Assembly (NCBI GenBank): GCA_964568875.1
Contig: CAZMSH010000020.1
Location: 1-64,000 of the forward strand
Length of the DNA stretch: 64,000 bases
Direction: 5' to 3'
Source: SLNP01 sp964568875
GTDB taxonomy: Bacteria > Bacteroidota > Bacteroidia > Bacteroidales > VadinHA17
Below are positions 51,349-59,868 of this stretch, in pieces. Under the pieces are notes generated by a model. The model searched no databases. It saw nothing but the letters and a program-made list of their open reading frames with translations, and had not been told where the DNA came from. The number at the start of each line of letters is the position of its first letter. The first letter of the stretch is position 1. Made by a program: the position numbers and the translations under genes.

Positions 51349-51452
51349 TTTTTATTGTAAAAATGCCGGCTGTTACATTGTTGTAATGGCAATGAAAACA
51401 GGTGTAAGATCGACTTTTTTCCTATCTTGAGGGCTGATAAAGACTTACAATC

Positions 51453-52799
51453 ATGCGCAAACTTCTATCTTTCTTTATTCTGGCAACAGCAGTGGTTGCC
51501 GCTTCATGTCAGCAGGACAGCAATAGCACGAACTGGCCGATGTACAGAGGACAATCAGCGTCTGGTGTACTCGACGGCGCCAATCTTCCACTAAACTTTG
51601 ACATTTCCTCAGGAGAAAATGTTAAGTGGAACATCGAACTACCTGCTCTGGGCCTTTCGAGTCCGGTTATATGGGGCGACAGACTCTTCATAACGACGGC
51701 CATAAGCCAGGCTGACGATACCGGACTCAAGCCCGGGATATTCGGAGATATATCATCAGTTGATGATGAATCGGTTCATGAATGGATGGTTTATTGCATT
51801 GATAAAAACAGCGGTCGCATTATCTGGGAGAGGCTGGCTCATACCGGGGTTCCGGCAATGAAGCGGCATGCAAAATCATCGCATGCCAGCAGCAGTGCCG
51901 CAACTGATGGAAAGCATGTGGTGGCATTTTTCGGGTCGGAGGGCCTATACTGCTATGATGTTGATGGTGAGCTGCTATGGAAGAAGGATTTCGGAAGGCT
52001 TGAGTCGGTATTTTTCTCTGCGACAAGTGCAGAGTGGGAGTTTGCCAGTTCTCCCATTATTCATAATGGATCTGTGATTATACAGGTAGATGTTATGAAC
52101 GGTTCCTTTGTGGCTTCTTTTGACGTCAAAACCGGAAGGGAGTTGTGGCGTACCGAAAGGGATGAGTGGCCCGGATGGTCGACCCCGAATATCTACAACC
52201 ATGGCGGAAGAGACATTGTGGTACTCAATGGCTACAAACTCAGGGCGGCCTATGATTTTAAAACAGGAGAAGAGATATGGCGGATGTCGGGTGGCGGCGA
52301 CTTGCCTATACCGACACCAGTGCTGGGTGATGAACTGATCTACTTTAACAGTGCTCATGGCAGGGTGTCTCCAATATATGCTGTTAGCAAGGCGGCGCAG
52401 GGTGACATAACACTGGAGACCGGAGAGACCTCAAATGAATTTGTCAAGTGGGCAATTCTGAGAGGGGGATCATACATGCAGACGCTTTTGCTATATGACG
52501 GATTGCTATACAATCTAGGCTGGAATGGGGTAATGAATGTTTTTGATGCTTTGACAGGAGAGGAAGCCGGACGCATCAAGCTGGGAGACACCCGCAGCTT
52601 TACGGCATCGCCGGTTGCCAGTGACGGCAACATATGGGCTGTTGACGATATGGGAACCGTTTACGTGGTGAAGGCAGGCCGCGAGCCGGAACTCATGGCA
52701 TCAAGCGAACTCGGAGGGGTTTCGATGACGGTTCCTGCCATAACCAATGGCATGATATTCTTCAGAACGGTGGATAGGTTAATAGCCGTAGGCAGATGA
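51453..52799 (+). CDS. PQQ-like beta-propeller lipoprotein
   Basis: 448 residues. Lipoprotein signal (VVAASC, Cys19), then NWPMYRGQSASGV and repeated propeller blades of the PQQ/BamB type: DKNSGRIIWERL, DVDGELLWKKDF, DVKTGRELWRTE, DFKTGEEIWRM, DALTGEEAGRIKL. Such proteins are beta-propellers that may bind pyrroloquinoline quinone or act as scaffolds; no dedicated quinoprotein dehydrogenase motif was recognised. Other propellers of this class are at 58758-59864 and 63179-64000. Its stop codon directly abuts the four-helix-bundle element 2 repeats. Confidence 0.85.
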   Translation: MRKLLSFFILATAVVAASCQQDSNSTNWPMYRGQSASGVLDGANLPLNFDISSGENVKWNIELPALGLSSPVIWGDRLFITTAISQADDTGLKPGIFGDISSVDDESVHEWMVYCIDKNSGRIIWERLAHTGVPAMKRHAKSSHASSSAATDGKHVVAFFGSEGLYCYDVDGELLWKKDFGRLESVFFSATSAEWEFASSPIIHNGSVIIQVDVMNGSFVASFDVKTGRELWRTERDEWPGWSTPNIYNHGGRDIVVLNGYKLRAAYDFKTGEEIWRMSGGGDLPIPTPVLGDELIYFNSAHGRVSPIYAVSKAAQGDITLETGETSNEFVKWAILRGGSYMQTLLLYDGLLYNLGWNGVMNVFDALTGEEAGRIKLGDTRSFTASPVASDGNIWAVDDMGTVYVVKAGREPELMASSELGGVSMTVPAITNGMIFFRTVDRLIAVGR

Positions 52800-52866
52800 T
52801 TTCAGATATCTGATTTCAGATATCTGATTTGCGATTTGATTTGCGATATCTGAGTTCAGATTTAAT
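52800..52866. repeat. Left inverted short-repeat cluster of four-helix-bundle element 2
   Basis: Tandem degenerate (TTTC)AGATATCTGA and TTTGCGAT units begin with the base after the upstream stop codon. The 13-mer GATATCTGATTTC at 52805-52817 returns in reverse complement at 53346-53358 and 53367-53379. Confidence 0.75.
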
Positions 52867-52917
52867 TTTAGTTGTATATTTATTGCAGTTATTCGCTGTG
52901 AAATAAATACTTGTGCC

Positions 52918-53289
52918 ATGAACAGATTACAACTTGAAGAAAGGTTGATAGATTTTGCTGTGTTAGGGATCAATATTGGCAAAACTCTTCCATCCAATGA
53001 TATTGGAAGATATCTTGGAAGTCAACTTATGAGGGCGTCTTCATCACCTGCATTAAACTATGGTGAATCTCAGAGTGCTGAATCCAGAAAGGATTTTGTT
53101 CATAAACTGAACATTGTTCTTAAAGAGCTGAGAGAAAGTTTAATTTGCATGAAAATCATAAGTAAGGCAAAGCTACTTTCTAATGATCCTATTCTGGATA
53201 GAGGATTAAATGAGTGTAATGAGCTGATTTCAATTTTTGTATCAACAATAAAAACTACTCAGTTAAAGAGCCTACAGGGCAAGCTATAG
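52918..53289 (+). CDS. Four-helix-bundle protein (S23/IVP-like family), second copy
   Basis: 123 residues of the same family as 5416-5781, but clearly diverged: LEERLIDFAVLGINIGKTLPSNDIGRYLGSQLMRASSSPALNYGE matches the RDQIQRAAVSIPVNIAEG-type core, and ESRKDFVHKLNIVLKELRESLICMKII matches the FYIARGSSAEL helix. Role unknown. The gene with its flanking inverted short repeats fills the whole space between two convergent genes (52800-53380). Confidence 0.85.
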   Translation: MNRLQLEERLIDFAVLGINIGKTLPSNDIGRYLGSQLMRASSSPALNYGESQSAESRKDFVHKLNIVLKELRESLICMKIISKAKLLSNDPILDRGLNECNELISIFVSTIKTTQLKSLQGKL

Positions 53290-53340
53290 ACACTCAGCAG
53301 AATGAATTACTCCTGAAACCTTCAAACGACTACTATTTAA

Positions 53341-53380
53341 AATCAGAAATCAGATATCGAACATCAGAAATCAGATATCC
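53341..53380. repeat. Right inverted short-repeat cluster of four-helix-bundle element 2
   Basis: Two copies of GAAATCAGATATC (53346-53358, 53367-53379), the reverse complement of the left cluster unit. It ends one base before the stop codon of the FtsX-type permease gene. Confidence 0.75.
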
Positions 53381-56300
53381 TTATTTACCTTCTTTAAGTT
53401 TACTAACTATCTTTTCGCGGGTGAGTTTTTTTATTGCGAGGGCGGTTGCCACCGTTCCCACAACAAGTAGTAACAGAGCCAGCAGGAAAATGCTTGTCCA
53501 TGGCAGGCTGTTGCCGGTGCTCAGTGATGGCCAGGTGGCGATTACTGCGGGCAGTGTTCCGGCCAGTACTCCGGCAGTGAGTATGGCCAGATTCTCTTTG
53601 AGAAGCATTCGCCTTATGGCCTTTGTTGTGAATCCGGTTGCCGTCATCAATGCCAGTTCTCGGCGGCGTGAACGGATATTCCGCAGCAGGTTGAGGCCCA
53701 TGCCGGTAACACCCAGTATCATTCCTATTGCCCCCAGCACCGTGAATACTGACAAGTAGGTGTTGGTGACACGGTAGAATGACTGCAGGCGAGCAGTCGT
53801 TGTTTCGAATATGGCTCCGTAAGAGGCAAGGGTAGGGACATCAGATGTCTGATCGCTCCCACTGGTCGTGAGCCCGGTCCGGTTCAGAGCTGTTGAGTAA
53901 GCGGTGTCGGCCAGGAGTATGGTACTTCCTGAAACTGACGGGAACCATTCGAAGAAGTGGGATTTATCAATTACCAGGTGGCCCTGGAAGATTGATGTTT
54001 TGAATCCGCCGGCAATTATCACATGCAGTGGACGGCCCGATTCTGATCTTATGGTAACAGTATCCCCTGCTGTGACCTTCATACCCCACTGCATTACTGT
54101 CTGGTCGAGGAAGCCATATATTGCATCTTTGCCTGCGGGATTCAGGAGAGCTTCCCATGGTGAGTCGCCGGTAATATTTTTCAGGGTTGTGGCAAATGAA
54201 AAAGATCCTCTTTCAGCCATAATAGCAGCATCGACACCAAGGAGGTGAGGTGAAGTTATAAAATTGAGGTTGAGGCAGCTGGCATCATCACCGTCGACAC
54301 GGAGACATCTCATTATAGTCCCGGATCCGGTCAGGTCAACAGATGGTCCGACAGGTATTGATGTTTCTATCCAGTGTGTAAACCCACCTGTTCCACTGGT
54401 TCGGTTCATTGCCTCCCGGCCGAAATCCTGGCGGTTGGCACCTGTAGATATCACAATGAAGAGACCGGCTGCTATGAACAGAACAGGTGTTACAGCCCTG
54501 GCGGGCCAGAAGGCGTAATATCGGAGGGAGAGGAGGTGTTTTCTGAAGCGGCGGGTAACCAGCCAGCGCACTGCAAGAATGAGGGCAATGAATAGAAGTG
54601 TTCCGGCGATAAACCAGAGCATAACCGGATTTACAGATGTAAAGGCAATGAGCAGGAATGTCACGGTTGTCGATAGCAGTACGGCACTTAAAATAAGTGT
54701 TGTCAGTTTTCCATCAGGAACCTCTCTGTCACGCACTGATTCACCCGATCTTTTCAGGAAAGAGTTAATCTGCAGTGCAGCAGCAGCAATGGTAACTGTA
54801 CTAGTGGTGATGAATCCGGTTAACAGCGGACCGGCACCGGTGAAAGCACTCAGTGTGTCAGTCTGTACAGCACCTATCCACACTGAATTAAGGGCTTTGA
54901 TGATGATGCCGTTAAAAAGGATTCCGGCAGCGGTGCCGGCAGCGGCGCCGACTATTACCGGCAGGGAGGCCTCGCCCACGAAGAGGAGCCTTATCTTTCT
55001 CTTTGTGAATCCCAGGGCGGTATAGGCTGCCATTTCGCCTTCACGGCTCCTGAGGTGGTTGTCGGTGATCATTATCAGCAGCACAAGCGCCGAGCCTACT
55101 ATGAAGAAGCTGAGGGCCAGGAAGAGGGTGCTGAAATCAACCCCTGAGGTAGCGGCCTTCAGTCCTTCGGCCCGCAGGTCGTTTATGGTAAATCCGAAGG
55201 TTCCGAGGTTGATATCCTCCAGAGCGGCTGGATTGATGTCGCCGGCGGCGACAATGGGGGGTGGGGCGTCTGTGGAGCTATGAATATTCAACCCCGCTGG
55301 GGTTGTAAGGTTTCCTGCCGGGGTTGGATTGTACCCCTCTTGGGTTGGATTGTACCCTTCCGGGGTTGGATTGTACCCCGCTGGGGTTGAAAGGTGATGT
55401 TTAAATCTTATTGAGGTTGCCGGGCCGAACTGGTTACCCCAGAGGGCGGCTCCTGTTTTGTATCTTATGAATGCCTTCGGGGTTCCGGCATGATCGAACC
55501 AATAATCTTCGTCCTTGTCACGTATACTCTTCATATCGAGGGGTATACCTGTATCCCATTCGGTACAGGTACTGGCTCCGGTTATTCCCGGGAACTCAGG
55601 CATCAACATTGAGTCACGCCAGACACCGCTGAGGGGAACGATTTGTGCTACCCTGAAGCGGGCAGTATCTTCATAGAGGCGATTATCGTTGCCGGTGACG
55701 TAGTATGTGACCATCAGTGTGTCGCCGGGCTTACATCCAAGGTCGGATGCAAGCCAGCTGTTTACCGCAATATCGTAAGGGGAGGTCAGCATAGGGACAT
55801 TATTGTCAGGAACGGCTGCTATAAATGAGTATGGCGTTGCTCCTGATTCAGAAACTATGTTGTTGGCAAGATAGGTAATGATTGGATGAGCGTCAGGGAT
55901 AGCGGCTGTAAGTTCTGATACGATGAATTCGTCGATAAAAATGCGATCGGAGATGATTTCCGTATCACCGGTAGCCTTTACCGTTCTGAACCGCAGTGAC
56001 TGTCCGCCGGGAAATGCCACATCTGCCAGAGCCTCTTCCACTTCGGAGAGTGCGGGCCTGCTGTCCTGGCCTTCGCCAAAGGCTATCATAAACCTGTTGG
56101 CCTTGCGTCGGCTCTGCAGGAACTGGTTGAATTCGTCTATGTTGACGAATATATTATATGGTATTATCTGGCTAATTGAGGGATTGAAGAGGGCATAGCT
56201 TTCATCGCGCACTATTTTTTTTACGGTAAGGAACAGCGAGCCTTCCTCATCTTTTGATGGAGCAAAGGGAGTGTGGTTTGGAATATCAGAAGGAGGGTCG

Positions 56301-56770
56301 AAGCGTACAATTACGAACTCGCCCTCTTTCACCTGCAGTGCATCTGCCAGTCTGCCGTTCAGAACGGCCTCGCCCCTTACGGGTGTTTCCCCTGCCGGAT
56401 CATAACCTCCCAACAGAAAGAAAGAACTGTCGACTCCCCATATTTTTGCTCCGTTCACCGTCAGGTCGCCTCCGAACCCGCTTACGCGGCCATTAACTTC
56501 CATCAACGGGGCGATCGTTACACCCAGCTTTTCGTACAGCGCTACTGCCACATCACGGTCGGAATAACGGAGGCCTGCGCTGACCATCAATCCTGAACCG
56601 TTAAGTCTTTCCAGGGTGTTCTTTTTCAGGGTTTCGCGTACCGAATGACCTGCCAGCAGTGATGCCGTGATTACGGCAGCAATCAGTGCCACCACCAGAG
56701 ACAGGGTGATGTAGCTGTTACGGTGCCATGCAACGGCTTTGGCAATTATACTGATACGCGTAAGCCTCAT
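53381..56770 (-). CDS. FtsX/MacB-type ABC transporter permease with REP-like insert
   Basis: 1129 residues, two FtsX-type modules. N-terminal helix (about 22-45), a long periplasmic region, then three helices (about 570-680; FLALSFFIVGSALVLLIMI...), a second block of helices (about 715-790), another periplasmic region and three C-terminal helices (from about 1015; VFTVLGAIGMILGVTGMGLNLLRNIRSRRRELALMTATGF). Works with the ATPase encoded just upstream (4-bp overlap), probably in lipoprotein or envelope export. Residues at about 460-510 (GYNPTPE-type seven-residue repeats followed by LNIHSSTDAPPPIVAAGD) are encoded by REP-like copy H, kept in frame. Confidence 0.88.
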   Translation of the reverse strand: MRLTRISIIAKAVAWHRNSYITLSLVVALIAAVITASLLAGHSVRETLKKNTLERLNGSGLMVSAGLRYSDRDVAVALYEKLGVTIAPLMEVNGRVSGFGGDLTVNGAKIWGVDSSFFLLGGYDPAGETPVRGEAVLNGRLADALQVKEGEFVIVRFDPPSDIPNHTPFAPSKDEEGSLFLTVKKIVRDESYALFNPSISQIIPYNIFVNIDEFNQFLQSRRKANRFMIAFGEGQDSRPALSEVEEALADVAFPGGQSLRFRTVKATGDTEIISDRIFIDEFIVSELTAAIPDAHPIITYLANNIVSESGATPYSFIAAVPDNNVPMLTSPYDIAVNSWLASDLGCKPGDTLMVTYYVTGNDNRLYEDTARFRVAQIVPLSGVWRDSMLMPEFPGITGASTCTEWDTGIPLDMKSIRDKDEDYWFDHAGTPKAFIRYKTGAALWGNQFGPATSIRFKHHLSTPAGYNPTPEGYNPTQEGYNPTPAGNLTTPAGLNIHSSTDAPPPIVAAGDINPAALEDINLGTFGFTINDLRAEGLKAATSGVDFSTLFLALSFFIVGSALVLLIMITDNHLRSREGEMAAYTALGFTKRKIRLLFVGEASLPVIVGAAAGTAAGILFNGIIIKALNSVWIGAVQTDTLSAFTGAGPLLTGFITTSTVTIAAAALQINSFLKRSGESVRDREVPDGKLTTLILSAVLLSTTVTFLLIAFTSVNPVMLWFIAGTLLFIALILAVRWLVTRRFRKHLLSLRYYAFWPARAVTPVLFIAAGLFIVISTGANRQDFGREAMNRTSGTGGFTHWIETSIPVGPSVDLTGSGTIMRCLRVDGDDASCLNLNFITSPHLLGVDAAIMAERGSFSFATTLKNITGDSPWEALLNPAGKDAIYGFLDQTVMQWGMKVTAGDTVTIRSESGRPLHVIIAGGFKTSIFQGHLVIDKSHFFEWFPSVSGSTILLADTAYSTALNRTGLTTSGSDQTSDVPTLASYGAIFETTTARLQSFYRVTNTYLSVFTVLGAIGMILGVTGMGLNLLRNIRSRRRELALMTATGFTTKAIRRMLLKENLAILTAGVLAGTLPAVIATWPSLSTGNSLPWTSIFLLALLLLVVGTVATALAIKKLTREKIVSKLKEGK
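55240..55392 (-). repeat. REP-like repeat, copy H, inside the permease coding sequence
   Basis: Read leftward: tandem 21-bp head units containing GGGTACAATCCAACCC (encoding GYNPT-P/Q-E/A), the palindrome CAACCCCAGCGGGGTTG, then AATATTCATAGCTCCACAGACG, a C tract and an ATTGTCGCCGCCGGC tail. The length keeps the frame open. Confidence 0.85.
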
Positions 56771-57441
56771 CGTTGTACCGGAATAAGTTTTCCGTCAGTA
56801 AGTTCGTATTGTGTTTCCATGGCTGCAGCCAGACGTTCGGAGTGAGTTACCACTATCAGTGTGGAGCCCGATTCGCGGTTCAGTTCAGCCAGCAGTTCTC
56901 CCAGCAGCTGCGAATTTTTTCTGTCGAGCGAGCCGGTGGGCTCATCGGCAAGCAACAGGGCAGGCTTGTTTGCCAGTGCGCGTACGAATGCTGCCCGCTG
57001 TGCTTCCCCTCCGGATACGGTAAAGGGATATTTGTCGAGTATGCCGGTAATGCCTGTTCTTTCAGCCATAGCAGTAATATGAGCCTCTGTTTCGGCTGAA
57101 ACGGAGTGTTTATTGCCTCCGGCCAGAAAAGGCAGCCATATATTTTCCCTGATTGTCAGGTGTGGCAGCAGCAGGTGTTCCTGGAAGATGAATCCAACAT
57201 GGCGGTGGCGAAAGGCGGCGGCATCGTCACCAGTCAGTGCGGTTATTTCATTTCCATTGAAATGGAGGGAGCCACTGTCAGGTTTCTCGAGGAGGCCTAT
57301 AATATTAAGCAATGTCGTTTTGCCTGAACCCGAGGGACCGGTGATGGCAACGGAACTGCCCTCCGGGGCAGTCAGTGAGAGTCCGTCCAGCACTACCCCT
57401 CTTAATATAAAAGCTTTGCAAATATCCTTTAGTTCAATCAT
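56767..57441 (-). CDS. ABC transporter ATPase (LolD/MacB-like)
   Basis: 224 residues. Walker A GPSGSGKTT (about 35-43), Q-loop FQEHLLLPHLTI, signature VSGGEAQRAAFVRAL, Walker B LLLADEPTGSLD, and switch histidine in VVTHSERLA. The pattern fits the MacB/LolD/FtsE subgroup. Overlaps the start of the permease gene by 4 bp, so the two subunits are coupled. Confidence 0.95.
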   Translation of the reverse strand: MIELKDICKAFILRGVVLDGLSLTAPEGSSVAITGPSGSGKTTLLNIIGLLEKPDSGSLHFNGNEITALTGDDAAAFRHRHVGFIFQEHLLLPHLTIRENIWLPFLAGGNKHSVSAETEAHITAMAERTGITGILDKYPFTVSGGEAQRAAFVRALANKPALLLADEPTGSLDRKNSQLLGELLAELNRESGSTLIVVTHSERLAAAMETQYELTDGKLIPVQR

Positions 57442-57456
57442 TGCTGGTAAGATATT

Positions 57457-58746
57457 TTATTTTGCTATAACGGTCTGGTAAAGTGCTTTAATCCTTTCTT
57501 TCATTTTGTCGGATGACAGTTCGCTGTCGAGTGAACTTATTCCCGAGTTTCTCATTGCCTGTCTTGCAGGTTTGTCGGCAAGAAGTTGCATCATGGCTTC
57601 GGCCAGTCCGGTTTCTGTGTCATCGCTGTAGGTGATACCGCCGCCGGTCATTGCTATAATCTCAGGAGCTGCACCTGTGGCAGGCTGCACTACCGGGACA
57701 CCTGCGCTGATAGCTTCAATAAGATACTGACCCCATGCGTCTGGTTTACGTACCGGTACCGACAGCAGGTCTATGCTGCTGAAGAACTTTTGTTTTTCAG
57801 TACCGGTAAAGCTGTTATGAAGGTGGAGTGATTTTTCATGGCCGGCATCATGAATACGGGCAATCTGTTTCTTGATGAAAGACTTGTCTGAAGCAGTATA
57901 GCCCCCACAGAGGTGCAGCTGAAGTTCAGGCATCTTATTTTTCATTACCAGGAAAGCCCCGATCATCTTATCAAGTCCGTTTGCCACGCTCAGCCTCGAA
58001 AAGTAACCTATTGAGGGCTTTTCATCTTCACTTCTCCCAGCAACCCTGAATTCCGGCTTGTCTACAGGATGTACCACCTCTATCTTCTCAGGATTGATAC
58101 CCGTTTTTGAGACGATAAACTGTTTGTAGTATTCTGAGGAGCTTACGAATTTTTCTATCACCTCAGCAGATTTTCCTATCAGTCTCCATGCTTCGCTGCG
58201 GTATGGTTCCTTCATTTCGTTTACCCAGTCATCTTCATTCTGCAGTGAGCAAACTATGGGGATATCACTAATCCTGCGCAGATTATATGCCAGGCCTGTC
58301 AGCAGTGCATTAGACAGGTGAATGATATCAGGCTTACCATCTTTTGAAAGGAAGTCCATCAGCTTCACGGTTTCCTTCAGCAGTGCCGGTCCGTCACCTG
58401 TAATCATGTCGATGGTAGTTTTTTCGAGTCCTTCCGGTGTGGTGGAACCAGACATACGTGATGCAAAGCGTAGCATCGGCTTTGAGTCGAGCATTTTTTC
58501 GAGGAACGATGGCATATTACGCAGCATTGGAACATGCTCCTTGAAATATAGCGATATTGCGCCAAAGAAGACCTCCTCTTCGAAGCCGTCGCCGAAGTTG
58601 TCGCGGTTGGGCATCAGGTATAGCGGTATAGCTATTACGTCGGTGCCAGGGTTGTTCTTCATAATTGTCACGAACATGCGGTCGCGGTGACAGTTTCCGC
58701 AGTAAAAGGCACCACCGGTGCCGGGAACGAGATAGGCAATTTTCAT
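57457..58746 (-). CDS. Glycosyltransferase family 4-type protein
   Basis: 429 residues from ATG 58746 (the frame is open to 58860, but that part overlaps the previous gene). GT-B fold: the N-terminus MKIAYLVPGTGGAFYCGNCHRD, donor-domain strands (PSIGYFSRLSVANGLDKMIGAFLVM) and the E-x7-E-like region PDAWGQYLIEAISAGVPVVQPATGAAPEII. Probably transfers a sugar from a nucleotide donor; acceptor unknown. The FYCGNCHRD motif with two cysteines and a histidine is unusual. Fifteen bp before the ABC ATPase gene in a leftward operon. Confidence 0.8.
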   Translation of the reverse strand: MKIAYLVPGTGGAFYCGNCHRDRMFVTIMKNNPGTDVIAIPLYLMPNRDNFGDGFEEEVFFGAISLYFKEHVPMLRNMPSFLEKMLDSKPMLRFASRMSGSTTPEGLEKTTIDMITGDGPALLKETVKLMDFLSKDGKPDIIHLSNALLTGLAYNLRRISDIPIVCSLQNEDDWVNEMKEPYRSEAWRLIGKSAEVIEKFVSSSEYYKQFIVSKTGINPEKIEVVHPVDKPEFRVAGRSEDEKPSIGYFSRLSVANGLDKMIGAFLVMKNKMPELQLHLCGGYTASDKSFIKKQIARIHDAGHEKSLHLHNSFTGTEKQKFFSSIDLLSVPVRKPDAWGQYLIEAISAGVPVVQPATGAAPEIIAMTGGGITYSDDTETGLAEAMMQLLADKPARQAMRNSGISSLDSELSSDKMKERIKALYQTVIAK

Positions 58747-58757
58747 AGAGCCGATAT

Positions 58758-59864
58758 TTATCCGAACGCCAGCAGCCTGCCGTCTTCTGTGAGTATGTAA
58801 AATACTTTTCCGGCTACTGCGGGGGAGCTGCCCACCGGCTTGCCGGTGTCGAACTTCCACAGTTCGCGGCCGGTACGCAGGTCAAGTATATAGACCTTTG
58901 AGTCCCGCGATCCGAAGAGTACCTTATCGCCTGCTATTACTGCGCTGCCAGTAATGCGCCCTGTGGTTGCAAACCTCCATACCTCCTTGCCGGTGGAAGC
59001 ATCAAAGCACCAGATGTTCTTATCTTCACTGCCGATGACCACTCTGTTTCCTGATATTGCAGGCGTAGCTACCAGCACACTGGTTTCGTCGTACCCGGGA
59101 GCTTTCCAGAGGGTCTGTCCGTTAGTAATGTCAATGCAATGCAGGGTACCTTCATAATCGCCAATGAAAGCCAGATTTCCCCGTAATGCCGGTGACGCTG
59201 CAATATACACATCGACCATATTGTTCCTGACCTCTGTACCTTTTTCGGTATCTACGACACGCAGGAAACCGTCGCATCCTCCGAAAATTGTCATTCGTTC
59301 AGAAACGGCCGGTGTACCGTTGATGAAATTGTTGGTTTCGAACTGCCAGAGGCCCTTGCCGGTTTTGGCGTCGACGGAGTGCAGGTTATAGTCGTAACTC
59401 CCCACTATAATTGTTGGTCTTGCTGCTGTGCCTGCTATGTTGGGAGAACCTGTAATCTGGTTTTCGGTGCGGTAGGTCCATATTTCAGTTCCGGTTTTAA
59501 CATCGAGGGCCCTGAGGTGTCCGTCGAGGGAACCGAAGATAACCATATTGCCATTTATCAGCGGCGCCCCTTCTATTCCGGAATTTGCCTCATACTTCCA
59601 GGCAGCCTTACCGTCAGAATTCACTGCATGCAGTACGCCGTCGTTATCGCCGAAGAATATCATTGAACCGTTTGTTACGGGCGATGATACTGAACGTACG
59701 CCACCGGAGTATGACCACAGCAGTTTAGGTGCTGCCGGCAGGTTGGTGGCAGCGTTGCCGTCAAGTGACGGATTGCCCCGGAAGATTGGCCAGTCGGTAC
59801 GTCCCGGCTGTGCCTGCAGGGTAGCAGCAACAAAAATGACTGATATGACTGATACGAATCTCAT
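58758..59864 (-). CDS. Exported PQQ-like beta-propeller protein
   Basis: 368 residues. Signal peptide (about 1-19, ATLQAQ), then TDWPIFRGNPSLDGNAA and seven or eight propeller blades: NSDGKAAWKYE, DVKTGTEIWTYR, DAKTGKGLWQFE, DITNGQTLWKAP, DASTGKEVWRFA, DLRTGRELWKFD. Periplasmic location predicted. Eleven bp before the glycosyltransferase start and 4 bp after the iron-sulfur gene, so clearly in one operon. No active-site signature of a quinoprotein dehydrogenase seen; the role may be structural or redox scaffolding. Confidence 0.85.
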   Translation of the reverse strand: MRFVSVISVIFVAATLQAQPGRTDWPIFRGNPSLDGNAATNLPAAPKLLWSYSGGVRSVSSPVTNGSMIFFGDNDGVLHAVNSDGKAAWKYEANSGIEGAPLINGNMVIFGSLDGHLRALDVKTGTEIWTYRTENQITGSPNIAGTAARPTIIVGSYDYNLHSVDAKTGKGLWQFETNNFINGTPAVSERMTIFGGCDGFLRVVDTEKGTEVRNNMVDVYIAASPALRGNLAFIGDYEGTLHCIDITNGQTLWKAPGYDETSVLVATPAISGNRVVIGSEDKNIWCFDASTGKEVWRFATTGRITGSAVIAGDKVLFGSRDSKVYILDLRTGRELWKFDTGKPVGSSPAVAGKVFYILTEDGRLLAFG

Positions 59865-59868
59865 AACT

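Larger units (their letters stand above)
51082..51452 (+). other. Divergent intergenic region between sigma factor and PQQ lipoprotein
   Basis: 371 bp with no gene. Holds the second two-hairpin terminator copy (51283-51348), which points toward the PQQ lipoprotein gene. Its promoter must therefore lie in the last ~100 bp, where TTGTTGTAATGG and a CCTATCTTGAG stretch (near TAnnTTTG) occur. Confidence 0.5.

Noticed and set aside
58747..58860. N-terminal extension of the glycosyltransferase
   Set aside because: It overlaps the end of the propeller gene and encodes an Arg-rich unlikely leader; ATG 58746 gives the canonical MKIAYLVPG start.
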